DNA of 64,000 nt from Oscillospiraceae bacterium (GCA_017466865.1 JAFTTI010000017.1:1-64000); one strand, 5' to 3'; counted from the stretch's first letter, positions 6,418-16,553 are shown. Notes: a model not told the origin generated them from the letters alone. A program made the numbers and translations.

Positions 6418-8441
6418 TATTCGACACCTCTCATATAAAGTCCTCTTGTGAAATCAGCGGGAGGATTTTTTTTGTTTACAAAATCATCTATAACCTTATT
6501 TATTTCTTCTGCGGTTTCGTCATAGAAAAGCATTGTCATAAAATCAACGCTCTTTATTTCATCCTTTTTATCCCCGAGATAAAGGATATTGCAGTTAAGG
6601 ACTTCTGCATAATCGTTATAACAGTAAACAGGAAAATTCATACCTTTTCTGTCGGTAAGAATTTTCTTACAGTTCTTACAACCTATCTGAGATTTTATAG
6701 GACAATTTCTTGTAAGCATCAAAGGAAGTCTGCCATAGGTTATAATTCCTCTTTTAATATCGCCTGAAAGGGCTGAAATCTGCGTCAGCTTCATTTCAAA
6801 AGAAAGTTCGGTGTCGGTAGCGCCCATATCCTTTATCATATCAAGTGAATATGAATTGGCGATATTCATCCCATACCCCGCGTGACAGATAAGCCCGAGA
6901 TTTTTCGCTGTTTCAAGATGAGCGATATTGTTGCAGTAAACATGCGAAAATCCTTTTTCTTTTGCCTTTAAAAGTGTTTCTCTGACGCTTTTTTCGTCTT
7001 TGATAAAGCGTGGGAGAGAAAGAAGAATTTTATCCGAAGCGTCAACTTTTTCGTATTCGGAAAGGGGAAGAATTATCTCTTTAACCTTATCTGAAAGCTC
7101 TTCTGTCTGTTTTGCTTTTTTAACTGAAACTCTTATGTAAGGTGCGTTCTGGGGAATGTATCTTTCGCCCTTTTTGAGAACATCTTTATTTACAATATGC
7201 TTTTTGTTTTCTGTCAAAAGAACGGAAATTTCTTCAACCGCTTTTCTTCTTATGTCATTTACAGCAGAAGCGGGAACGAAAATATTTTCATCGACATCAC
7301 AGGTTATTTCTTTGATGATAAAAGGAGTTCCCCCGAGTTTCGAAAGTTTTTCTTTAAAGAAAATTTCGTCAGAGGGTTTGTTTTCGGCAGGTTTAGGAAC
7401 ATCACCCGAAACGGTAACTTCCTTTCCGTCACAGAGAGTTGTGAGTTTCATTTCTTCATTTTCGCGGGCTTTAAGAGAGAAAGAAATCTCTCTTCTGCCG
7501 ACATCTCTGCGGTAAAGTTCTCTGATTTCGGGGAAGTAGTCTTTCGCTGAGATGACATCTTCCTTTTCTCTTATTCCGAACATATTGCGCCCTAAGGTTT
7601 CTTTTAAATATCCGTCGGTAAAACCACCGCGTGAGAAAACCGCCTTTAAAACGCTCATATCATATTTTTCGTCCGAAAGAGCATTCTTAACGGCGTTTAC
7701 AGCCGACGCAACATATTCGGGGCGTTTCATTCTTCCCTCTATCTTAAAGGATTTTACCCCCGCGTCAACGAGTGAATGTATTTCCGGGATATAAGAAAGG
7801 TCTTTTAAAGAAAGTGCATAATAATCCGATTTATCGGCAGAAAAGGGAAGTCTGCAACTCTGTGCACAAAGCCCTCTGTTAGCACTTCTTCCGCCTATCA
7901 TAGCGGACATAAAGCACTGTCCCGAAACGGACATACATAAAGCACCGTGAATAAAAACTTCAACCTCAACAGGCAGTTTACAGATTTCTTCTATTGCCGA
8001 AAGAGAAAGTTCTCTCGATAAAACAACTCTCGAGAAACCCATATCCATAGCCTTTTTAGCACCGTCTACGGAATGGATCGTCATCTGTGTCGAGGCGTGA
8101 AGGGGCATAGAAGGAAGAGCGTTTTTTATCACAGAAAAAACGCCTAAGTCCTGAATAATAAACGCGTCCACCCCGATTTCTGCGGAACGGACGGCAACTT
8201 TTAAAACATCAGAGAAATTCTTGTCAAAGGCTATTGTGTTTATAGCCTGATGAACAGAAACTCCGTTCAAATGGCAGTATGAAACCGCCTCTTTAAGTTC
8301 ATCTTCGGTGAAATTCGTTGCATTTCCTCTTGCAGAAAATTCTTTTCCACCGAGATAAACAGCGTCAGCGCCGCATCTTACAGCGGCGTAAACGCTTTCC
8401 AAACTCCCTGCGGGAGCGAGTATTTCAGGTTTATGTATCAT
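6417..8441 (-). CDS. U32 family peptidase / RlhA-type protein
   Basis: A 674-residue member of the U32 family. The N-terminal half has the family opening (PEILAPAGSLESVYAAVRCGADAVYLGG) and the U32 signature area FIHGALCMSVSGQCFMS, followed by GLCAQSCR. The collagenase-like C-terminal extension carries a Cys group (NCPIKSQIGCKNCK) that may hold a metal centre. In E. coli the long U32 protein RlhA hydroxylates 23S rRNA C2501, and others act with prephenate as cofactor. Which activity applies here is unknown. The start at 8441 is chosen because GAAAGAG precedes it, five bases from the dnaB stop. Confidence 0.85.
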   Translation of the reverse strand: MIHKPEILAPAGSLESVYAAVRCGADAVYLGGKEFSARGNATNFTEDELKEAVSYCHLNGVSVHQAINTIAFDKNFSDVLKVAVRSAEIGVDAFIIQDLGVFSVIKNALPSMPLHASTQMTIHSVDGAKKAMDMGFSRVVLSRELSLSAIEEICKLPVEVEVFIHGALCMSVSGQCFMSAMIGGRSANRGLCAQSCRLPFSADKSDYYALSLKDLSYIPEIHSLVDAGVKSFKIEGRMKRPEYVASAVNAVKNALSDEKYDMSVLKAVFSRGGFTDGYLKETLGRNMFGIREKEDVISAKDYFPEIRELYRRDVGRREISFSLKARENEEMKLTTLCDGKEVTVSGDVPKPAENKPSDEIFFKEKLSKLGGTPFIIKEITCDVDENIFVPASAVNDIRRKAVEEISVLLTENKKHIVNKDVLKKGERYIPQNAPYIRVSVKKAKQTEELSDKVKEIILPLSEYEKVDASDKILLSLPRFIKDEKSVRETLLKAKEKGFSHVYCNNIAHLETAKNLGLICHAGYGMNIANSYSLDMIKDMGATDTELSFEMKLTQISALSGDIKRGIITYGRLPLMLTRNCPIKSQIGCKNCKKILTDRKGMNFPVYCYNDYAEVLNCNILYLGDKKDEIKSVDFMTMLFYDETAEEINKVIDDFVNKKNPPADFTRGLYMRGVE

Positions 8442-8445
8442 AATT

Positions 8446-9786
8446 TTACTGCTCTTTCGCCATTCCCGAAAATCTTGTGTATTGTCCGTCCCAGACAAGG
8501 TTTACAGTTCCTACTTCGCCGTGTCTGTTTTTAGCAACAATACATTCAGATACATTCTGCTGTTCTGCTTCGGGATGATAATAGCCATCACGATAAAGCA
8601 TAAGAACGATGTCTGCGTCCTGTTCTATCGAACCCGATTCACGAAGGTCTGAAAGCAAGGGACGATGGTCTGTTCTGCTTTCAGGTCCACGCGCGAGCTG
8701 TGAAAGAACGATAACGGGAACATCAAGTTCCTTAGCCATAAGTTTAAGCTGTCTTGTGATTTCAGATACTACTTCAACACGGTTTCCGCTTTTTGCTTTT
8801 GCCGAATCCATAAGCTGTAAGTAGTCGATAACAACAAGGCCGAGGCCTTTTATTCTTCTGAGTTTTGCTTTCATCTGAGGAACGGTAAGTCCGCCTGCGT
8901 CTGAAAGATAGATGTTCATTTTTGAAAGATGAGCAGCGCCCGTTACAAGACGAGCCCATTCTTCATCTGATATATTTCCTGTTTTAAGACTCTGACTCGG
9001 AACTCTCGATTCAGAAGAGAGCATTCTCATTACAAGCTGTTCGTTTGACATTTCAAGAGAGAAAACAGCAACCGTCATTTCCTTGTTTTTCATACAGGCG
9101 TTTGCAACGATGTTGAGCGCAAAAGCTGTTTTACCCATACCGGGACGCGCCGCAAGAACGATAAGGTCTGATTTGTTAAGACCCGTAAGAACTCTGTCAA
9201 GGTCGGCAAAGCCCATTTTAGCACCGAGATATTTATCTCTGTCAGAACCGCTGATTTTTTTGAGGTTGTCAAAAGCATCAACAAGTGCGTCTTCGATTTT
9301 AACAAGTCCTGATGTTTCCTTGCCTTTTCTTATGTCATAGATTTTCTGTTCGGCAAGGTCTAAAAGTGCTGATGATTTTTCTCCGCTTTCCATAGCAGCA
9401 GATGCTATTTCCTGCATCGCTTCAATGAGTGCGCGTTTTTCATATTTATCACGGAGAATTTTACAATAATCCTGTATATTTTCCGTTGTAGGAACTTCGT
9501 TCATAATAGAAAGAAGATATTTCTTTCCCTCTGCGGATGTCTGGAAAATCCCCTCATCAACAGCATCGCTCAGAACTGTCATCGCATCGGCTTTTTCACC
9601 GAGAGAGAATTTATTGACAATTATCTGAAAGAGTTTTTTGTGGTTTTCTTCGGAAAAATATTCAGCCTTGACTATTTCCATGGCATCGGCAACGGCATTC
9701 GGGTTAAGAAGAATAGCCCCTATGACCGTCTGCTCATATTCGATGCTTCTTGTAATATCGCTGTCTTTTAAGCCGTTTAAATTCAT
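8446..9786 (-). CDS. dnaB: Replicative DNA helicase DnaB
   Basis: A 446-residue hexameric replicative helicase (DnaC in Bacillus nomenclature). The N-terminal DnaB domain (about 10-115) opens SIEYEQTVIGAILLNPNAV. The RecA-like C-terminal domain has ARPGMGKTAFAL (Walker A), VVIDYLQLM (Walker B) and LRESGSIEQDADIV. No intein is present. It follows rplI by six bases, a frequent pairing in Firmicutes. Confidence 0.97.
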   Translation of the reverse strand: MNLNGLKDSDITRSIEYEQTVIGAILLNPNAVADAMEIVKAEYFSEENHKKLFQIIVNKFSLGEKADAMTVLSDAVDEGIFQTSAEGKKYLLSIMNEVPTTENIQDYCKILRDKYEKRALIEAMQEIASAAMESGEKSSALLDLAEQKIYDIRKGKETSGLVKIEDALVDAFDNLKKISGSDRDKYLGAKMGFADLDRVLTGLNKSDLIVLAARPGMGKTAFALNIVANACMKNKEMTVAVFSLEMSNEQLVMRMLSSESRVPSQSLKTGNISDEEWARLVTGAAHLSKMNIYLSDAGGLTVPQMKAKLRRIKGLGLVVIDYLQLMDSAKAKSGNRVEVVSEITRQLKLMAKELDVPVIVLSQLARGPESRTDHRPLLSDLRESGSIEQDADIVLMLYRDGYYHPEAEQQNVSECIVAKNRHGEVGTVNLVWDGQYTRFSGMAKEQ

Positions 9787-9792
9787 ATCAGC

Positions 9793-10236
9793 TTAACCCT
9801 CCACAACTTCAACTGAAACATCAGCGGAGATGCCTGTATAGAGTTTTACTTCGGCAGTAAATGTTCCGAAAGCCTTTATATCGGCAACGCTTATTTTTTT
9901 CTTGTCAACCTTAACACCTAACTGCTTTGCGATTTCATCCGCAATGTTAGACGCAGTAACAGAACCGAAAAGCTTTCCGCCCTGACCTGCCTTTGCTTTG
10001 AGAGTTATCTTCTTGCCCTTGATTTTTTCGGCATATTCCATAGCTTCTGCTCTTGCAACGTCAATCTTGTGCTGTTCTGATGCTTTCTTTCCGTTAAGAA
10101 GAGACATATTTTCAGGAGTAGCCTCAACTGCGAGTTTTTTAGGGATAAGCGAGTTTCTTGCAAATCCGTCTGCAACTTCTTTTACTTCTCCTGCTTTTGC
10201 TGTTCCCTTAACATCTTTTAAAAAAATTACCTTCAT
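9793..10236 (-). CDS. rplI: 50S ribosomal protein L9
   Basis: A 147-residue L9 that binds the base of the L1 stalk. The N-terminal domain [18 protein letters not shown]...[13 protein letters not shown] is canonical, then a linker helix and the C-terminal domain. The start at 10236 has GGAGGAA upstream. A longer frame to 10278 would add a basic leader overlapping the lipoprotein gene and is rejected. The ribosome binding site lies within the last codons of the upstream gene. Confidence 0.96.
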   Translation of the reverse strand: MKVIFLKDVKGTAKAGEVKEVADGFARNSLIPKKLAVEATPENMSLLNGKKASEQHKIDVARAEAMEYAEKIKGKKITLKAKAGQGGKLFGSVTASNIADEIAKQLGVKVDKKKISVADIKAFGTFTAEVKLYTGISADVSVEVVEG

Positions 10237-10240
10237 TTTA

Positions 10241-10930
10241 TTATTCCTCCGTGGTTGTTGTTTCTGTTTTTTCGACACGCATATTTGTTACTTTATAGCC
10301 TTTATAGTCGAAAAGATTTTTTTTACCGCCTTTAATTGCATAGTTCAGTTCATAAACAGCGATAATTTTATCTGATTTGTCATAAAGTGTGACAGCAGAA
10401 AGTCTGCCATCCCTGAAATCAAAAACAAATTCGTCTTCTTTTTCCGTTTTATAGATTTCTGTGAAATTATCCTTTGTTTCTTCAGAAAAAGTCGAACTTA
10501 CAAGTTCGCCCGAAGCAGCCATATCTATAACCGAGATGATAAAATCCATATCCGCCCACATAATGTCATCGTGGGTGTTTTCATAAGGATAAACAGATGC
10601 TGTTTTCTTGACATCATCAACAATGATATATTGATCTTTATCTCTTATAAATCTTGTCTGGTATCCGTCATATCGGATAAGCCTTATTTCTTTCTGGTCA
10701 ATGCGGTAGAATTCGGTGTATGCCTCAAAATCACCGCTGGTTTCGTTTAAAGTAAAATAAAAATCCTGTGTGAGAAGTCTGCCGTGACGCATATGTTCTC
10801 TTACATCCGAAATAGATTTCGCTCCGTCAAAATGATATGTTTCTTCTTCTGTTTCGGTTTTACTGCATGATGTCATTATAAAAACCATAACAGCGGAAAG
10901 GAAGAGGACTAAAATTTTCTTTATGTTCAT
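10241..10930 (-). CDS. Predicted lipoprotein of unknown function
   Basis: A 229-residue protein with a lipoprotein signal: basic MNIKK, hydrophobic segment, and lipobox-like IMTSC with Cys22. The mature part is hydrophilic and predicted mostly beta (paired lines such as [23 protein letters not shown]), resembling LolA/LppX-type lipoproteins only in general style. It ends with a short Thr/Glu tail. The start codon directly abuts the gdpP stop, with AAAGGAAA upstream. Lying between gdpP and rplI suggests co-expression but not a function. Confidence 0.75.
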   Translation of the reverse strand: MNIKKILVLFLSAVMVFIMTSCSKTETEEETYHFDGAKSISDVREHMRHGRLLTQDFYFTLNETSGDFEAYTEFYRIDQKEIRLIRYDGYQTRFIRDKDQYIIVDDVKKTASVYPYENTHDDIMWADMDFIISVIDMAASGELVSSTFSEETKDNFTEIYKTEKEDEFVFDFRDGRLSAVTLYDKSDKIIAVYELNYAIKGGKKNLFDYKGYKVTNMRVEKTETTTTEE

Positions 10931-12901
10931 TTAGCTTATTTCCTTTCTGTGCTGGTCAATTGCATTTATGAGAGCATCCTTTGCTTCAGAAAGTTTCATT
11001 CCCTCGATCTGTGCACCTGCCATTGTCTGATGACCGCCACCGCCGAGTTTTTCCATAACAATCTGAACATTCATAGCACCTAAAGATCTTGCCGAGAAAC
11101 AAGCCATTCCGTTATTCATATAGATAACGAAAGCAGCGTCAACCCCTGCAATACCCAAGAGTTCATCTGCCGCCTGGGGAGCGACAACCTTTATGTTTTC
11201 TATGGGTGTATCATTTGTTGCTATGGCACATCTTTCATAAACTTCTGCCGATGCGACAAGTTTTGTCTTTTCGTGATATGATTCCATCGAGTTTGCAAAG
11301 AGCGAACGGACAGCAACTGTATCTGCACCCATCTTACGAAGATAAGCCGCAGCCTCAAATGTTCTTACGCCTGTTCTCATAACGAAACTCTTTGTATCAA
11401 GCATAATTCCCGATAAAAGCGCTTCAGCACCATACTGACTGAGTTTACCCGCGTCGCCGAAATACTGCACAAGTTCTGTTACCATTTCCGATGCTGATGA
11501 AGCATAAGGTTCGTGGTGGAAGATAACCGCATTCTCTATGTAATTGGTCATCTTTCTGTGGTGGTCGATAACAACAACCTGCTTTGCCTTCTGGTAAAGT
11601 TCGGGAGATTCGACAATATCCTGATTGTGTGTGTCGACAATAACGAGAAGGGATGTAGGAGTGATTTCCGCAACAGCTTCATCGGGAGTGATGAAGAGAG
11701 TTTCGGCATTTTCGTCCATCTCGTTTATTCTGTCGATAAGGGGAATAGCAAGGTTATCTTCAGCATTTACAACAACGCTTACTGCCTTGCCCATATTTCT
11801 TACAGCTTCAGCAAGACCTACCGCAGAGCCTATGCTGTCAAGGTCACCGAAACGATGTCCCATTATATAAACGGCTGTGCTTTCTTCGATAAGCCCCATA
11901 ATGCCTTTTGCAATCATACGGGTTTTAACTTTTGTCTGCTTTTCAATTCCCTTTGAAACACCGCCGAAGAACTGATAGTCGTTTTCTGTTTTAACAGCCG
12001 CCTGGTCGCCGCCTCTGCCGAGTGCCATATCAAGTGCCTGTTTTGCAAAATCTTCTGATTCGATTAGGTTTCCGCCCCTGCCGACACCGATTGAAAGAGT
12101 AACTGTCATCTTGTCGTCAACAACTATCTGTCTTGCGTTGTCAAGAATTTTAAATCTGTTTTCTATAACAGAAGAAATTTTCTGTTCCTCTAAAATCACA
12201 AGGAATTTATCCGCCGCTGTTTTTCTTAAAACACCCGCATTCTCTTCGATGAAACTTTCCATAAGTTTTTCGATCTGAATAAGAATTCTCGCCTTGTCAC
12301 TTTCCTTGATACTCTGCAACAAATCTTCGTAGTTATCGAGAGTAACAAGCATAACCGCAGGTCTTGTATTCTTATATTCCTGCTCTAAAATAACATAATC
12401 GGTAACATCCTCAAAATAAAGCATACGAAGTTCTATTTCGTCCTTTTTATTCACAGATGCGCATACACGGTAGTATTTTTCCTTACATTCGATTATAGTT
12501 CCGTTTCGCATAGCGGCTTTTTCAAGATCAAGTTCGGGTATAACCGACTGGATATTGACACCGAAAGGGTCGCCCGATTCATAGATATATTCCATAAAGC
12601 GCTTGTTGAACCATACTATCTTTCCGTTTTCGTCGACGATAATTGTCGGTGCAGGGAAGTTGTATATGGTTTCACGCTCTGTATTGTTTATCTGTTCGTC
12701 AACCTCTGCGATATATTTGTGTATATTCTTCTGCGCTATCACAAACTGCATAATGAATACAAAGCTTACTATTGCAGTAACGAAAAGCATTGTCCAGGAT
12801 AAAAGTTCGCTGTCCTTTATAATGATTGCAGCTGAACAGAACGCTGTGAATATAAGTGCCGCACCTGTCACCTGAAACAACAGCCATTTTTTACCCTTCA
12901 T
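10931..12901 (-). CDS. gdpP: Cyclic-di-AMP phosphodiesterase GdpP
   Basis: A 656-residue membrane c-di-AMP phosphodiesterase. There are two N-terminal membrane helices (about 5-55) and a PAS domain (FPAPTIIVDENGKIVWFN). A degenerate GGDEF domain follows, then a DHH-DHHA1 module with MGHRFGDLDSIGSAV, DTHNQD, VVIDHHRK and the C-terminal GGGGHQTMAGAQ. It hydrolyses c-di-AMP to pApA and so adjusts potassium handling, cell-wall homeostasis and, in spore-formers, DNA-damage checkpoints. The ATG at 12901 is preferred to a GTG at 12910 because AGGCGGTG fits it. It lies 37 bases after the RNase J stop. Confidence 0.95.
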   Translation of the reverse strand: MKGKKWLLFQVTGAALIFTAFCSAAIIIKDSELLSWTMLFVTAIVSFVFIMQFVIAQKNIHKYIAEVDEQINNTERETIYNFPAPTIIVDENGKIVWFNKRFMEYIYESGDPFGVNIQSVIPELDLEKAAMRNGTIIECKEKYYRVCASVNKKDEIELRMLYFEDVTDYVILEQEYKNTRPAVMLVTLDNYEDLLQSIKESDKARILIQIEKLMESFIEENAGVLRKTAADKFLVILEEQKISSVIENRFKILDNARQIVVDDKMTVTLSIGVGRGGNLIESEDFAKQALDMALGRGGDQAAVKTENDYQFFGGVSKGIEKQTKVKTRMIAKGIMGLIEESTAVYIMGHRFGDLDSIGSAVGLAEAVRNMGKAVSVVVNAEDNLAIPLIDRINEMDENAETLFITPDEAVAEITPTSLLVIVDTHNQDIVESPELYQKAKQVVVIDHHRKMTNYIENAVIFHHEPYASSASEMVTELVQYFGDAGKLSQYGAEALLSGIMLDTKSFVMRTGVRTFEAAAYLRKMGADTVAVRSLFANSMESYHEKTKLVASAEVYERCAIATNDTPIENIKVVAPQAADELLGIAGVDAAFVIYMNNGMACFSARSLGAMNVQIVMEKLGGGGHQTMAGAQIEGMKLSEAKDALINAIDQHRKEIS

Positions 12902-12938
12902 ATAAATCACCGCCTTTTAGGTAGTAAATCGTTTAAAA

Positions 12939-14960
12939 TCAAAGTTCCTGAAGTATAGGAAGAATCATAGGACTTCTCTTTGTTTTCTTATAGATATAGC
13001 TTGAAAGAGCGTCCTTGATTTTTGTCTTTATGTGGTTTCTGTCTGAATTTCCTGTCATAAGAGCATCTTCGAGTTCAGAAACAACAATATTTCTTGCTTC
13101 TGCCATAAGTTCTTCCGATTCTCTTACATAAACAAATCCGCGTGAGATAATATCGGGGCCTGAAAGAATCTGTCCGTTTTCGAAATCAACTGTCGAAACA
13201 GCAATAATAAGTCCGTCCTCAGCAAGATGCTTTCTGTCACGAAGAACGATAGCACCGACATCTCCGACACCGAGCCCGTCAACGAGGACTCTTCCTGCCG
13301 CAACCTGTCCTGTTATCTTTATATCTTCGCCGTTTGTTTCAATAACATTTCCGTTTGAACCTATAACGATATTTTCTTCGGGGATACCCATTCCGACAGC
13401 TGTTTCGGCGTGTTTTTTAAGATGCTTGTATTCGCCGTGAACGGGGATGAAGAATTTAGGTCTTGTAAGTGCCATAATAAGCTTCTGTTCATCCTGACAA
13501 GCGTGTCCCGAAACATGAACATCATACATTGATTCGTAAATAACGGTAGCGCCTAAAGTCATAAGTTCGTTTACAACCTTTGTAACGAGTTTTTCGTTTC
13601 CGGGTATTGGTGTTGCCGAAATTATGATATAATCCATAGGAGTAATAGACACCTTGCGGTGTTCGTTCATAGCCATTCTTGAGAGTGCCGACATAGGCTC
13701 ACCCTGACTTCCCGTTGTGACTATTACTATCTGTTCGGGGGAATATCTGTTGATAAGGTCGATGTCTATGATAATTCCATCGGGAGCATCAAGATAACCG
13801 AGTTCAACCGCAGTTGAAATAACATTTATCATACTTCTTCCCGAAACGGCAACTTTTCTTCCGTATTTTTTTGCACAGTTGATAACCTGCTGTATTCTGT
13901 GAATATTAGATGAGAATGTTGCAATGATGATTCTCTTTCCGTCAGCATCTTCAAAAAGCTTGTCGAATGCTTTTCCGACAGTTCTTTCTGTCTGTGTATA
14001 ACCTGCTCTTTCAGAGTTTGTCGAGTCGGACATAAGCGCTAAAACACCCTTGCTTCCGAGTTCACCGAAACGCGCAAGGTCAATGATTCCGCCTTCAATG
14101 GGGGTATAGTCAACCTTGAAGTCGCCCGTGTGGACAACGACACCCGCTGGTGTATGGATAGCAAATCCACAGGCATCGGGGATAGAATGGTTTACTCTTA
14201 TAAATTCAACCGCCATACAGCCCATTTTTACTATCTGTCCCGGTCTTGAAACGTTGAGTGTTACCTCGCCTGAAAGATTATGTTCTTTAAGTTTTCCCTC
14301 GATAAGACCTATTGTGAGTTTTGTTGCATAAACGGGCGCTTTTACCTTTTTAAGAAGATAAGCAAGACCGCCTATATGGTCTTCGTGTCCGTGAGTAATA
14401 ACGATACCGCGGAGCTTATCGATATTCTGTTCGATATATGTGAATTCGGGGATAACGATGTCAACGCCATAGAGTTCTGTGTCGGGAAAAGCAAGACCGC
14501 AGTCAACGATGAACATATCGTTTCCACATTCAAAGACAGTAAGGTTTTTGCCTATTTCATTAAGTCCGCCTATGGGGATGATTTTAAGGGGAGTGTTCTT
14601 TCCGCCTCTGTAAAGTGTTTCTAAAACCTCTCTCTGCTTTGAAGCGTATTCAGCATAAGAAATAGCTGTTTCTTTCTGCTTTTTGGGAACAGGTTTCTTT
14701 GTATCCGCTTGTTTTGCCTGTTTTTTGATATTCTGTTTGGGCTTTGTATTTTTTGTGGCTTTTTTCGAAACCTTTTCTGTAACGGGCTTTTTCTTTTCCT
14801 TCTGCTTTTTCTTCTCGGCTTTTTTCTTTTCGTTCATCATAGCCTCGTATTCGGCAAAGTTAGCCGCTTTTGGTGCAAGTGGTTTTCTTGCTACCTTTTC
14901 GGAAAACTTTTCTGGTTTTTTTCCGAATCCACTGAGTTTGGGATTGTTCTTTTTTTCCAA
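12939..14960 (-). CDS. rnj: Ribonuclease J with long basic N-terminal extension
   Basis: A metallo-beta-lactamase/beta-CASP ribonuclease with 5'-exonuclease and endonuclease activity in RNA decay. The zinc motif ITHGHEDHIGG, the beta-CASP region and the C-terminal oligomerisation domain are present. About 125 residues precede the catalytic core, against almost none in the Bacillus enzymes. They are rich in Lys, Ala and Pro (for example EKKKAEKKKQKEKKKPV), so disordered and probably RNA- or ribosome-binding. Two starts are possible: TTG at 14960, with AGGCGGT six bases upstream, or ATG at 14978, which contains that site. First gene of the operon running to dut. Confidence 0.93.
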   Translation of the reverse strand: MEKKNNPKLSGFGKKPEKFSEKVARKPLAPKAANFAEYEAMMNEKKKAEKKKQKEKKKPVTEKVSKKATKNTKPKQNIKKQAKQADTKKPVPKKQKETAISYAEYASKQREVLETLYRGGKNTPLKIIPIGGLNEIGKNLTVFECGNDMFIVDCGLAFPDTELYGVDIVIPEFTYIEQNIDKLRGIVITHGHEDHIGGLAYLLKKVKAPVYATKLTIGLIEGKLKEHNLSGEVTLNVSRPGQIVKMGCMAVEFIRVNHSIPDACGFAIHTPAGVVVHTGDFKVDYTPIEGGIIDLARFGELGSKGVLALMSDSTNSERAGYTQTERTVGKAFDKLFEDADGKRIIIATFSSNIHRIQQVINCAKKYGRKVAVSGRSMINVISTAVELGYLDAPDGIIIDIDLINRYSPEQIVIVTTGSQGEPMSALSRMAMNEHRKVSITPMDYIIISATPIPGNEKLVTKVVNELMTLGATVIYESMYDVHVSGHACQDEQKLIMALTRPKFFIPVHGEYKHLKKHAETAVGMGIPEENIVIGSNGNVIETNGEDIKITGQVAAGRVLVDGLGVGDVGAIVLRDRKHLAEDGLIIAVSTVDFENGQILSGPDIISRGFVYVRESEELMAEARNIVVSELEDALMTGNSDRNHIKTKIKDALSSYIYKKTKRSPMILPILQEL

Positions 14961-15134
14961 ATCCTGACCGCCTTTCATTAGTCGGAAATCCCTTCTTTCC
15001 GCAAAACGTCAACGGAGTGCCTCTGCCTCATGCATACCGCCTCTCCCTCGGAATAACGGGATTTATGTTGTTTTTGTGTATGTATTTTATGGTTAAGGGA
15101 ACTCTTCCCCAAAAAGTTCAGGTTAATCTATTTT

Positions 15135-15163
15135 AGTGTATCATAATACAGCGTATTTGTCAA
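15135..15163 (-). promoter_or_regulatory. Sigma-A promoter of the rnj operon
   Basis: On the minus strand TTGACA (15163-15158), a 17-base spacer and TACACT (15140-15135) form a good promoter. It leaves an untranslated leader of about 150-170 bases before rnj with several GC-rich pairings (for example around 15,020-15,060). No known riboswitch was recognised in it. Confidence 0.65.
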
Positions 15164-15213
15164 ACAGATGAAAGTGCGGGAAATATGTCATATCCCACAC
15201 TTCCATGCCGTAT

Positions 15214-16362
15214 TTAAAGCGTTTTTATCTTTTTTTCATAGAAATCACACAGTTCAGAAGCGGTTTCTGTTCCGAAACTTTCTGCGATGAGAGTAAACCC
15301 ACGCCCCGATTTAACGGGTTTTATGATAACTCTTTCGCCGTTTTCGCATTTTGCTATACCCTCGTTTTTTCCTGCCTTTTTACTGCATATCCTTTCAAAG
15401 ACCTCATCTGCATTCTCTTTTGGAACAAATCTTGTAACCGTTGCGAAACGGGGGAGAGTTTCCAGAGCTTCCGAAAGCGTAAGATCGTTATCTTCAAGGT
15501 ATCTTAAAATTTTTGCGATGAGAGTCAAAGCATCACGCCCGAAACGACAGTAAAGTGCATTCTTTCTGCCGTCGTTATCGGAAAAATCTTTCGTTCTCTC
15601 GTAATATCTTGTTACCTTTCTGCCATATTCTGTGGCGATTTCGTCGATGATAACAGGCGATGAAAAGGGGAGGGATATATCATTCCCCTCTTTAAATTCC
15701 GTTACCGAACAGAGAAGAAGCAATTTTTCGTAGAAAATATGCCCCGTTGCGAGTGAAAACGCCGAAACTTTCCTGCCGTCTGAAGAAATGTTGAAAACTA
15801 TATCCCCGTCACCTCTGCACCGTGGAAAAATCCTCTCCGCCGCCGCCATAACCTCTCTGTCGGGAGAGTAGATTTTTACATTGGTTTTTATGTCGCCTAA
15901 AAAGTTCTTTATCCTTTCGGAATAAACCGCCGAAACACCGTCTATACTGCGGATTTTTCCGTATCCCGAAAGAACCCTTGTTTCCTTTCCCGAAAGGACT
16001 TTTTCTATCTTCTGTTCGTCATCTGATGAAAGGGGAAGTCCCCTTTCAGAAAAGAACTTTATCTTTGAAAAAACTCCGCCCGAGATAAAACACCCCGCCT
16101 TAGCACCGATAAGCTTCATAGCAAGGTCGAAAGCGGGTTCGGGCAAAGCGGATGCGAAAAATATATCTGCACCCCTCTCCGCAGCTCCTGCCGCTACGGC
16201 TAAGGAAAGACACTCCGCCGATTTTTCTCCGTTATGTGCAATAACAATCTTTTTTGCGACCGCCGCTATGCATCTTCCCGCTAAAAGAGCGTCTGATGAT
16301 GTAACGCCTCTTCCGTTTTCAGAGCATAACCCCTCGTCAGATAGATAAACACTGTGATCCAT
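15214..16362 (-). CDS. Degenerate phosphohexomutase (GlmM/ManB-like) homologue
   Basis: A 382-residue protein related to the alpha-D-phosphohexomutases, shorter than the usual 440-580. The frame around the active serine is recognisable, with GCFIS at 90-94 and IKFF at 101-104. However, the SASHNP loop that carries the catalytic phosphoserine is replaced by a shorter GGVFSK. The metal loop DGDxDR appears as GDGDIV, losing the first Asp and the Arg. The phosphate-binding end is kept in part (ESFGTETASELC). On this reading it cannot act as a mutase and may bind sugar phosphates in a regulatory role. ATG at 16362 follows AGGAGG. It stands upstream of rnj on the same strand. Confidence 0.6.
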   Translation of the reverse strand: MDHSVYLSDEGLCSENGRGVTSSDALLAGRCIAAVAKKIVIAHNGEKSAECLSLAVAAGAAERGADIFFASALPEPAFDLAMKLIGAKAGCFISGGVFSKIKFFSERGLPLSSDDEQKIEKVLSGKETRVLSGYGKIRSIDGVSAVYSERIKNFLGDIKTNVKIYSPDREVMAAAERIFPRCRGDGDIVFNISSDGRKVSAFSLATGHIFYEKLLLLCSVTEFKEGNDISLPFSSPVIIDEIATEYGRKVTRYYERTKDFSDNDGRKNALYCRFGRDALTLIAKILRYLEDNDLTLSEALETLPRFATVTRFVPKENADEVFERICSKKAGKNEGIAKCENGERVIIKPVKSGRGFTLIAESFGTETASELCDFYEKKIKTL

Positions 16363-16523
16363 ATAAAAACCTCCTGTCTGTTTCTGTGGTTATTATGGGG
16401 TAGATATAAGGTTTCTATTCACTTTTTCGCCTTTTATATATAATAAATGGTATAAAGACGGTCGCGAAAATGTATGAAAATATCAAAAGTGCACAAAATG
16501 TCTTTAAAATGCGAAATTTCCTA

Positions 16524-16553
16524 TTGACAGCACTTGTCCGTTTGTGGTATAGT
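16524..16553 (+). promoter_or_regulatory. Promoter of the rpmG-secE-nusG-rplKA operon
   Basis: TTGACA (16524-16529), an 18-base spacer and TATAGT (16548-16553) precede rpmG by about 110 bases. The leader has a small stem from GCGCCCATTTTTCAGCAATGGGT. Nothing else was recognised in the 16363-16664 gap. Confidence 0.75.
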
